This document shows, in pieces, positions 1 to 10,100 of a DNA stretch of 48,489 nucleotides (positions are counted from its first letter, which is position 1; each line of letters starts with the position of its first letter). The notes below the pieces were generated by a model. The model worked only from the letters and a program-made list of their open reading frames with translations. It ran no database searches and had not been told where the DNA came from. The translations under genes were made by a program, and so were the position numbers. The DNA comes from Gnetum montanum (lineage: Eukaryota; Streptophyta; Gnetopsida; Gnetales; Gnetaceae): assembly GCA_015680685.1 (NCBI GenBank), contig MNCI01005055.1:1-48489 (forward strand). Direction: 5' to 3'.

Positions 1-786
1 CACATTTTAATTTGTGGCACCTCGAATGTAATCCTAGTTATATAAGGCCGATTCCATATTCATCTTCTCTGCACTTTATTACAGAAAAAGTAACTAGAGC
101 TACTCTATCATAAGCTAGAGAGATATCTACAATTGATACACCATTTTCTTTTGACTCTAGATAAACCCTCATGCCAACATTCCCAATTGCAATGTCATTA
201 TCCCTTGATTTTCAAAACATTCAATTCAGCAACATTTTCATTTCTATTCCAACTTCATGGTTAATTAACTGTTGCAGAATTCTTTACAAGAAAGAACATA
301 ATCCTCCTTGAACAATTTCAGTTCATTAGGATTCTGTACCTCACCATTTGCAAATAAGTCCACCTGTTCCATGAAATGGTAAAAATGTGCCAACAGATAC
401 CAAGTAATAGAGGCCTATGAAATAAGAGATTCTATCATGGAGGCAAGGTATGAACATGAAAAAAGAAAGAAGGTAACCCAAAGAGTTATCCTTGAAGAAA
501 AAAAAGATGTTGCATTTTAAAGATGTCTCATTCTCAAAGATGTCTCATTATCAAATGCCAATCATCAGCATCAAAGATCCCATTAAAATAAAATTTCATT
601 CAACTCTTGTAGAAACCCCATGAAGGAATAATGAGAACTCCAGGCTTGGAAGGAATTCAAGACCTAAGATCTTCAATGATACCAAAAGAGATGAATCAAG
701 GAGGCATAGAAGGAGAACCACTTGACACCATTTCCCAACTTCTTTATCTTCTTTCTTAAATTTATCTATAGATTTCAACAAGAGAA
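1..786. other. Unassigned AT-rich flank or leader before decayed Athila-like gag
   Basis: No credible coding frame, LTR end or primer-binding site is visible here. The decayed gag of the Athila-like element becomes recognisable from about 787, so this stretch may be its leader or a neighbouring repeat. The only longer open stretches are antisense and low-complexity. Confidence 0.4.
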
Positions 787-1990
787 AAATAAGACCAAGG
801 GATCATACTATGGAAAGAAAGAAAAACCATGAGAGGCATGCATATAGAAGTAGGCATCCTAATAAAGAGGAAGATACCCATGATGAAATGGAAAAAAGAC
901 TTAGTCATGAAGTGAGAGAGCATCATGATCATCAAAAGGGTCATCACTACAATAGAGCTTAGAAACCTTAAGACTATGAAGAACCTCTATTTTCACCTCA
1001 CAACATGATTAACATCAAGGAAGTTATGCACATTCCCACTAGGAATGTAAGGGATAGTCACATTAAGTGACTAGACATTAATAATATTTCAAAATTTAAA
1101 GATAGAAATAATGAAAATTCACAACACCATCTCCAAGCTTTCCATGATGTCTATAACTTACAAAACATAAAAAATGATTGGCAAAGATTGAAGTTGTTTC
1201 CTAGAATACTCATAAAGGAAGCAGAGAGGTGGTATATATCCTTAGAACAAAAACCAATTTCAAGATGAAGTACCATGTTAAAACTCTTAAAAAATAAGCA
1301 TAAAACCTACTATGGAGTGTCAAATTTAAGAAAACATATCCATCGATGAAAATAAGGCATACATAAATCCCTTGATGCAACAATGGATAGGTACTATTCC
1401 TTACTACATAGATGCCTAGGCGATAGATTCTCTCAAAGTAAACAACTATAACATATCGTTGATAGGCTAAGAAAAAAAAACAAGAGATATCCTTGGGGTC
1501 TATAACAAAGGTAAATTATCCAAATTGACAACTCATTGAATCCAAAGACTAATAGACCAAATGACAAAAAATGAAGAAGAGCGAAAGAAAAGAGGATTAA
1601 CATAAGAACATAATAGAGATCCAACAATAAAAAAAAGGGCTATAAGAATATGTGAATCACAAAAATAAGAAACCTTAGAAGATATAATCTAGCAAAAGAC
1701 TCTACCAATCCAAATATTAGTTAATAATATTATAATAAAGCTAGAGAAAATGTGGAAATTAGTAGATGAGAAGTTTGCTATAGCATTGAAGATAGTAGAA
1801 GAAAGGACTGAACAAGTCTAAAATAGGAGTAAGGATAAGAAGAAGAAAAGAAAAAATGGATAAGAAAACTAAAAAAATAAAGGAAAAGTTGCTATAATGC
1901 AGGAAGTAATAGACTCCAATTCAAAAGAGAATGAAGGATGTAAAGTATGCTAATATAAACATCCTAATGGATGTTGCCCTATTATGATCC
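787..1990 (+). pseudogene. Athila-like gag pseudogene
   Basis: The capsid part can be read from about 1010 (IKEVMHIPTRN) through about 1420. It contains the Ty3/gypsy gag pattern: an AFHDVYNLQN helix, then LFPRILIKEAERWY, then a MDRYYSLLHRC segment. It aligns block by block with the gag of the element at 34073-41145. A terminal Cys/His-rich piece (HPNGCCPI) lies near 1960-1985. Several TAA, TAG and TGA codons interrupt it, so no Gag can be made. Gag would form the cytoplasmic virus-like particle in an active element. Confidence 0.75.
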
Positions 1991-2689
1991 ACTTATAAGA
2001 ATCCATGGCACATGTACTTAATGTAAATAGCCCTACTAACAATCGTATTGCCCAAGAGAGGCTTATCCTTAACTACAAGAGCAATACCAACAATGATGGC
2101 AACAACCACAAGCATGGGGAATGCCATTACCAAGGAAGTAGTATCCATATAGGTAACTTGATCCCTATAGGTACTAGTTTCATTGTCTAATCTCTCCTAA
2201 AAACACTTCTATCCACACTTCCTCTCCTTGGTATTCACCAGACTACCATAAACACACTACTTCATGTATGGATTTTAATTCTTACATAGCCCATCCAACA
2301 ATTGGTTTCTCATTTCAAGCTCCTAATATGTTACCATTAGTAGCACTACTAGTCATGCAAGGAGAACTACCAACACGGCAACAACAAAAAATTGCTACTA
2401 GGGAAATCACTACATATGAGAACATCATGATAAGTAAACCAAGATCTAGGAAATGCTCCATCCTTAGGACAGGACCAAAAAAGATTTGAAGGATGGGGAC
2501 TTCATCTAAGTCTATTCTATCCACACACAATCCTTAAGGAAACACTATGATTCCCACATTTCTAGAGAATAATATAACAACTATCATGATAAAAAAATGG
2601 TATTACACCATATTCAAGTAGGATCACTTCCCAAGAAGAAAGTTAATCTAGGAAGTCAATTGATCTATCACTAAATAATAGGACAACAA

Positions 2690-3060
2690 TCATGCAAAGC
2701 TCTATTAGATTTTGTATCAAGAGTGAATCTTATCTTAGAAAACATGTATAAGGTCTAAAATATCCCTCAACTAAAGAAGAGAAACATATAAGTGGAGCTA
2801 GCAAATTAGTCAATTATTGTTCCACTAGAACAAGTGGAAGATGTGATTGCTACAATTAGTTGGTCTTATCCTATTGATTTTTTAGTCATAATTATGGGAA
2901 ATAATATAGGGGAATTTCCTATAATCATGGGAGGATCATGACTTAGCACTATGAAAGCTAAGCTGGGAATTTGAAATCTACCTTTCAAAATTTTCAAGTA
3001 AGATGAAGATAGAAGTATTCAAAGATAGAGAGTTCCATGTATCACATATAGTAATAATGG
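2690..3060 (+). pseudogene. Athila-like aspartic protease pseudogene
   Basis: The segment reads as a retropepsin. ALLDFVSRVNLI occupies the active-site position (about 2700-2735) and FPIIMGGS near 2915-2940 is the flap and C-terminal strand. The sister copy at 37.2-37.5 kb has an intact DSG there. Here the Asp remains but Ser-Gly has become Phe-Val, and in-frame stops follow. The protease is therefore dead twice over. Confidence 0.7.
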
Positions 3061-3599
3061 ATGCAATTTTGTGTAAAAAATCTAGATAACAAAACATCAT
3101 GTGATCACAACATGCAATATATGTGTTAAATACATGTATGTATAATAATGTTTGTATGCATCAACTAGTAGATAAGAAGGCATCTAGTGGCTAATTAGTA
3201 AACTAGAACTAGAATCTAACATATTCATGAAACCAGTGGAGAAGATCATGAGTACCTATGTTAAAGAAAGAGATAAGTTCGAATAATTATGAAGACAACC
3301 TTCCTACTGTAAATTACAACAAGAGGAAGATATTGAATGAGGAAAATTAGAGATACTAGAAAAATATGAACTCGAACCTCTAGAACTAAAAGCCCTACTA
3401 GATACACTTGAATATTTTTTTCTAAATAACAAAAACCTAGTAATAATAAATGGTAATCATGAGAAAGAAAAAAAGAGAAAATTATTGAAAGTGATGAATA
3501 AATGGCCAACTACATTCACATGGTCCTATGATGAGGTCACTAGCAGTGATCTATGCATCTATTAACATCAAATCTACATAAATCCAGCAATTAAACCAT

Positions 3600-4440
3600 C
3601 ACATCAACCTTAAAGAATATTGCACCCCAAACTTAAATAAGTTATTCAATAAGAGGTAGAGAAACTAATAAAGATAAGGTTCATCTATCCAATCATAGAA
3701 AGTGAATGGATTAGCTCATTAGTTATTATTCTAAAGAGAGATAGAAAGTAAAGGATATGTATTGATTTATGATTATTGAACATGGAAACATTCAAAGACC
3801 ATTTTCCTTTTCCATTTAATGACCAAGTGCTAAATACCATTGTAGGATATTAGTACTATAGCTTTTTGGACAAATATAATGGATATAATCAAATTCATAT
3901 CACACTAGAAGATCAGGAGAAAATAATGTTTACTAGTGCATTGAGAACTTTTACATATAGGTAAGAACCATTTGGCCTATTTAATGCTCCTACCACTTTT
4001 GAGCAACTTATTCATAGCATCTTCTAAAAAAAAATTAGGAATGAATTTAGAGTATATATGAATAATTTCTCTACATATAGACTTGACTCCAAATAAGTCT
4101 TGGATCTCTTAAAGTAAGTCTTAAAAAGATGTGTTGAAATCAATATAACCCTCATTTGGCAAAAGAGCCACTTAATGGTCTAAGATGACATAGTTCTAGG
4201 ACATAAGGTATCTTATAAAGAGATAGAGGTAGATCTAGAAAAGATTAGAGTCATTTACAACATCAGTTAGAGACCAAAAATAGTCAAAGACATCAACTCA
4301 TATCTTAGTCGTATAGGATACTATAGGAGATTCATTCAAAATTTCTCAAAGATTGCAAAATCACTCATTGAACTGACAAGGAAGGATGCACCATTTCAAT
4401 GGTCAAAATAATGTGAGAAAGCATTCAAGACCCTTAAAAT
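3600..4440 (+). pseudogene. Athila-like reverse transcriptase pseudogene
   Basis: RT blocks follow in order: EKLIKIRFIYPI (thumb-proximal start), ICIDL (the R-x-C-x-D motif), DHFPFPF, SFLDKYNGYNQI, FGLFNAPTTFE, then YMNNFS where the catalytic Y-x-D-D box should be (about 4055-4070). Both catalytic Asp codons have become Asn. Stops interrupt most blocks. After about 4440 the RNase H is largely deleted, with only scraps before the integrase. In a live element this enzyme copies the RNA into cDNA inside the particle. Confidence 0.85.
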
Positions 4441-4789
4441 AGAAACTAATTGAGACACCAATCCTCTAATCTCTTGATTAGTCTAAGTATCTTCACATTA
4501 TGATAGATACTTGGAATAAAATGGGAACCTCAAGAAAATGAAGAATGATTATCAAACTAATTTTTGCACAAAAATTTATTCACAAGGATAGTACTGGTTT
4601 TAGACTCCATAGTAAAGTCATGGATTACTAATTACATAACATATCTAACCACATAGAAACATCCTATTGAATGGGATAAGAAGCATAAAGAATAGTTTCT
4701 TCATAGGGTAAAAAGGTATATGAAATTTAATGAAAACCTTTATAAGATATATTTCAATGAGTTGATAAGATTTTATATTCTAAAATAAA

Positions 4790-5495
4790 ATTAAGAGTCC
4801 TAGAAGATGTACATGAAGGAACATGTGGTGTTCACTATGTGAGATGATGAACAACACTGAAATCAATTATGGTAGGCTACTTTAGACCTACCATATTTAG
4901 AGACATACATTGATTTGTCCAATCTTGTGAAAGATACTAGAGACATGGAGGACTAACTACTAGAAACGAGCCACAACAATGGATACAACCATTGAAATCC
5001 TTTGATATTTTTGGAGTTAACATTATAGGGCCCATCACAGCAATGTTGAATGGAAGGTCTTACATTATAGTAACTATTAATTACTATAACAATTAGGTGG
5101 AGGAAGCTACAATCACAGATTGCATAACCATCACAACTACAAAGTCCTTTCAATAACATGTGCTAAAAGAATTTGGAGTACCACATATGCTAATATCAGA
5201 AAATAGAGCTCATTTCACTAGAGCTAAATTTAAGAAGCTAATGTAACAACCTGGGGTCAACCATAGATTCACTATATCTTATCACCCCTAAGTGAATGGA
5301 CAAGGTGAAGTGACTACTATAGAAATCACAAGAATATTAACTAGAACTTTTAGTTGATATAATAAGGATTGGAGCACTAAACTTAATGATGCTTTATGGG
5401 CATATAGATCAACCTAGAAACTTTCTATAGGGTATTCACCATATGAGTTATTCTATGGAAAATTTCCCACTCTACTAATCCAAGAAAAATTAAAT
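4790..5495 (+). pseudogene. Athila-like integrase pseudogene, truncated at its 3' end
   Basis: The zinc-binding N-terminus (HEGTCGVHY, then a Cys pair of which the second is now Tyr) is followed by the catalytic core. The core Asp in the usual GVDF-type motif is Asn (GVNIIGP). The second Asp is Glu (SENRAHF). The catalytic Glu remains (NGQGEVT). A WAYRS-like motif and GYSPYELFYGKFP follow, then the sequence stops at 5495 and an LTR of another family begins. The C-terminal DNA-binding part is absent. This integrase is inactive on several counts. Confidence 0.85.
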
Positions 5496-6850
5496 ACCAA
5501 TGTGCCTTTTAAAAGAAAAAACATAAAATATAAACTTATGGTTGTTTTCCTTGTGGTTTTATTTTTAGGTGGCTCACGGTTCACGTGGTAAAGGTGGCAG
5601 CAATTAGGGTTAGGTTTCTCCTTCTCTTCTTCCCCCGCTGCTATAAAAAAGGGGAGAGGGAGCACGTTGGAAGGGAGAGGAGGAGATTTTCTTTGGAGGC
5701 TTCTCTGGAGAGAGATCGGGCCTTGCTGATACAAGTTTCGGTCCTCCAGGGAGCAGATCTAGCCCTGCGTCGCTGATTTTCTGCCTCGGTTCTGACCTCG
5801 GTTGCCCCTCAGTCCCTGCGCTCCACAGATCGGGCCCCTTTTCCGCCTGCACCTGCGCAGACTCCTTGCAGATCCTTCATCCGTAGCCTGCCCACTTTGC
5901 GCCTGCTCCAGCCGTCTCTCCCGCTGAACCCTCCTTTTCTCGCTTTCCTTCATTTCAGATGCAAAAGCGAAAACCAAAACCAGAGACAGAACGTGGTAGG
6001 CCAGGCCAGTCCAGTCCAGTCTGGGCCGCCTATGCGACATGGCAACAGAGTAGGTCAAGGCCAAGGCCCGGCCATCATCCTTGAAAGCAAAAATCCCTAA
6101 CTCTCTTGCACAACCACGAGGTCTGTCTGTTCGTCTGTCTGTCTCTCTGTTTGTTTGCTGCTGCTGCTACTTACTGTTACCGACTACCGAATTCTGGCAT
6201 CATCATCATCATCATCTTCTCTGCTACTCTTCCTTGTTTCTGCTCTGCTGTGCCAAGTCATTCGTTCATTCATAGTTTTTGTTTTTCTCTCCCACTATCT
6301 GGCATTTCGTCGGTTTCTCAACAGTCTTTTCGTGGCAAGGAGCTCCACGAATTTTCAGAATTTTGCAACGACGGCAAGTTCACTCGGGTGGGCGGCTGCG
6401 CTTGGGCCGATTTCTCCCATGTTCGCGACAGCTTCGACACGCGTGCTTGCCTTTCCCGTGGCAGCGGAGGCTCACAGTCTTCTTCCCACAGCAATACGCA
6501 GACCCTCGCCTTGCTGCTACGCCCAGGACAGCTTATGCCTCGTGCTAAATCCCGGTCCTCATTTGCAACCGCTTCAGCAACAACAGGACATGAAATTTAA
6601 ATTTAACTACACAAATTATTTTGAGTTCCAAATATTAAAATTAATTGAAGTATTTGAATATTACATCAAATTTGAGCTTTTGTTTTGATATTTTGTTTTA
6701 AATATTTTTACTATTGTTCTGTCACATAGCCCTTTCTAGCTGAGACTATTCCCGGGTTTCCGTACCCATACGGGAGGCGCCCTAGGCAATTGTCTCCTCA
6801 AACGAGTTTTCACAGGTGTTGGCGGCGTGTCCAAAATTTACGCATCAACA
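5496..6850 (+). repeat. Tat-like LTR, left arm, 5'-truncated
   Basis: It matches the reverse complement of 13509-14862 throughout and ends in ACGCATCAACA, as the other LTRs of this group do. It starts at ACCAATGTGCC, inside the LTR, and the TGTTGAGGCC terminus is missing. It is much more CpG- and GC-rich than its surroundings between about 5560 and 6560. It contains short GTCT and CTG runs (6120-6170) and a CAT run (6197-6216). Confidence 0.9.
5604..5650 (+). promoter_or_regulatory. LTR core promoter: telo-box plus TATA box
   Basis: A telo-box-like TTAGGGTTAGGTTT (5604-5617) is followed by a pyrimidine-rich stretch and TATAAAAAA (5642-5650). The same arrangement recurs in the right arm (14708-14754, -) and in both LTRs of the nested element (24354-24394 and 30045-30085, -). 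Transcription would start roughly 30 bases after the TATA box. The start site is inferred, not seen. Confidence 0.7.
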
Positions 6851-6856
6851 CCTTTT

Positions 6857-6874
6857 TGGCGCTAGAAGGAGGGC
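6857..6874 (+). other. Primer-binding site, left arm
   Basis: TGGCGCTAGAAGGAGGGC lies six bases after the LTR end. It begins with the TGG that pairs with a tRNA CCA tail. Related sites occur at 13485-13502 (-), 29120-29137 (-), 41243-41260 (+) and 45142-45160 (+). I cannot assign the primer tRNA with confidence. Confidence 0.75.
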
Positions 6875-7162
6875 AGTTTCTCAACCTTTTCTTTATTTTC
6901 CTTTTATGTTTGTTTTTCTTTAAAAAATATAAATTATCGTTTCTTATTACTGTCTATTTAATTTTTGTCTCCCTATCTTCAATTTTACTACTTTATTTTA
7001 ATTTCAAATTTTCAAAATTTCCAAATTTATATTCTAGCAATCTTTTTAATTTGTTTTTTCTGAAATTTAATTTCCAAAAATATAGTAGTCAAATGTTTTT
7101 TTTTATTTTCTTTAATTTTCATGGTTTATTAGCATTTTACATTTCTTGTTATTTTTTATTTT
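6875..7162 (+). other. AT-rich leader between primer site and gag
   Basis: This is a T-rich leader without a convincing gene, conserved in the right arm and in part in the nested element. The translated stretch 6790-7170 is low-complexity Phe/Leu and is not considered coding. Confidence 0.6.
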
Positions 7163-10100
7163 ATGAGTGATTTTTCTTACAAAGTATCCCAACAAAGAAC
7201 ACATACTCCTACCCCTAGTCAACCAGCTACTCGTCAATCTACTTTGAGAAAACAACGAGCTTCACTTTTTCCAAGTACAATTCCTAAAAAACCTCGAACT
7301 AAGATGGCAGCCCATCAACCCCTGGCTCCCTTAGTGAGAAACCCTTTTAACTTTCACAACTACTATGACATACCAAAATCCCTTCAAAACATAAACTTGT
7401 TCTTCGATCCTTCAACCCCTACGAATGATGCACATCAACACATACAATGTTTTGAAACTTTATTAGGGATCCACAACATTATACATAATGATGTGGCATG
7501 CAGGGTGTTTGTAACAACATTTAGAACCAAAGCAACCCAATGGTTCTTAATGCTTCCTGATGCCTCTATTAACACATGGAAAAAATTCAAAAACAAGTTT
7601 TTGAATCAATTTGACAAATTTACAAGCCCTGCTATCGCATCAAGCAATTTTACCAGCCTAAAAAAGCTACCCGAGGAAAACGTTAGGGATTATAATCTTA
7701 GATTCCTCCATCAACTTGCCTATGTGCCAAATGAGATGCGACCACAACCAGATGGTATTCTCAACTTCTATCTCTCTACCATCGATCCATTCTTTGCTTA
7801 TGCTATCAAATCTGATCCCAACATAATGGAAATACAAGGTGCAATGTCAAAAGCTGTGGAATTAGAGCAAATAACCCTTATGAACAGCATCCAAACCCAA
7901 TTTGGGATGATGAGTGTTAGCAACCCGATGCAATCAAACCCACTCCTACCAAGTTTTCAAACATCTAATGTTATGCCTCAAGTTGTTTCTCCTTTTCAAT
8001 CAACTCCACCTTTAAGTAATTACTCACAAGGCCCCATGTCCACTTCATTCTTACCATCCAACACTGGTCTGAATGATGACGACTCAAAAGCCTTGATTCA
8101 ATCCATCATAAACCCAAATGGGACATCAAATTCTGTTGAACCACCAACCCAAACTCAAAATCAGATGACCCAAATACTTACTTCACTACAAAAACTATCC
8201 AACGAAGTAGTTGAGTTAAAGAGAAACAATAGTAAAAGCCCTATACAACCAGGACAACCAAGTGCATCAATCAATGATGATTATTGTCGTCTTCATAATA
8301 CGAGGCAACATTCTGAAAAGACTTGTCCTCAATTCATGGCATTGTATGGTGACAATACCCAAGGGCAACAAAATGGAAAAGCCCCTATCATGGTTCTTGA
8401 TGTACCTCATGAGACAGAAAATGAAGAGGTTTCCTCATTAGAACAAGTCATGGTAGGAGACCCTAACCCACACAACACTCGCTACCACAAAATCAGTGAC
8501 ATTATGAATTCTCCACAACGACAAACTAGAAACAATTTCTATACACCTTCAAATAAAAGAGTTCCTAGTCAAAACAATGGAAACAATCAATCTGGATCAT
8601 CCCAAGTAATTGCCCCACAACAACCAAACCCCCCATCTGTACTTAGGAGAGTTCCATCTCAACAAGAAGCCAAATATGAGCCTAAGAATTATGATTTGGT
8701 TGAGGACTTAAAAAGAGTGAAAGCCAACATTTCGATGTATGACCTTCTACACTTTAACGAAATGAAAGAAGTGATTCGGGATATGGTTCATACACTTGTA
8801 GCCCAAAGAGAAAAATCCCCAATTCCCAAAAGGCAAGTTCACTTTGCAGAAAGTCCTAACACGTTACCAGTACAAAACGTGGATAATTCTATGTCTAGCA
8901 AAAAGGATCATCCCCCTTTCTTAACCACTTTGATTATTTTAGGGAAGAATGTTCATAATTGTTTAATGGACTCAAGTGCAACTGTTAGTGTTATGCCTCT
9001 TGACATTTGTAACACCTTAGGAGCACAAATGATGCCACAAACTAAAGATGTGATTCAACTTGATGGATCTAGCGTACCTGTAGTAGGGTTATTAAAAGGA
9101 GTAAAAGTACAACTTAAGAAATACCCTACATTTACATGTTATACAGACATCCTAGTAGTTGACATGAAACCCACATATGGTGTGCTCTTATCTAGAAATT
9201 TTGGAGCTAAGTTTGGGGGCTTCTTTAGGTTGGATTTCTCAAAATTATTGATCCCAGTTAAAGGAAAATCCGAATATACGATTATACCTAGGAAACCCTT
9301 TTATAAGAAAGTGGTAACAACTTTTGATCAACAAACTATGTCTCAAGGAAATCAAAACAACAATCATTTCATTAGAGTGGTCGAACTAGGACTTGGTGAA
9401 TATTCCTTAAATGATGATATAGATGAGGCTACATACATAAATCCTTTTGCATACACATGTTCCACTCAATACTATCAAGCTTTTAGAGAATATGAGAAGG
9501 TGTATGAAGATATTTTGCCATATCACCAACATGATGGAAAAACCTTTCTTTTTGGTGACCCACCACCACTAGGAAATGATACAGACATAAGTGAGATTTT
9601 AACTAATGAAATATTAGAAGATGAACCAAAATTTGATGATGATCACTGTTACCTTGATCAAAGGGCCAATTTTTCAGATTTTACAAACTTGAATACTTGG
9701 ATATTAAGAGTGGATGATGCTTCTTCCAAGAAAGGATGTGGAGCAGGAATAATGCTTATACCTCCTGGTGAAGCTCGTATTCTTAAGGCTATTAATTTCA
9801 CTCAACCAATGACCAACAATATGGTTGAGTATGAAGCACTAATTCACGAGATCAAATTAGCTAAACACTACGATTTGTCTAAACTTAAAATCTATAGTGA
9901 CTCCCAACTGATAGTAAACCAAGCTAATGGTCTCTTTGACGATAAAGACATCACCATGAAAGCATACAAAGCTTACGTTCTTGAACTTATTAAAGAATTT
10001 GAACGTGTAACCATTGAACATGTGCCTAGAGAAGAAAATTATATTCCTGATGCACTAGCCCAGATGGCTACCACTTTGGATGTCCCTTTTAAGCGTAATG

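Larger units (their letters stand above)
787..5495 (+). mobile_element. Decayed Athila-like Ty3/gypsy retrotransposon, no LTRs seen
   Basis: Reading left to right in interrupted frames, the sequence gives gag, aspartic protease, reverse transcriptase, a mostly deleted RNase H and integrase. That is the Ty3/gypsy order. The gag, the zinc-binding stretch (HPNGCCPI) and the protease match those of the minus-strand element at 34073-41145, so both belong to one family. That element carries an Athila-like primer site, and the RT here has the Athila-type context around DHFPFPF and GYNQI. Premature stops are very frequent, often at positions where the sister copy has Gln or Trp. The right end is cut inside the integrase at 5495, where a truncated LTR of a different family begins. 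Confidence 0.85.

Noticed and set aside
6081-6688. Several overlapping open stretches of 64-177 codons inside the LTR, and their mirror images at 13715-14252
   Set aside because: They lie in the GC-rich LTR in more than one frame, and no frame resembles a known protein. The mirror copies follow from the inverted repeat.
6790-7170. 126-codon open stretch after the left-arm LTR
   Set aside because: Low-complexity Phe/Leu/Ser translation of a T-rich leader. It overlaps the LTR end and primer site.
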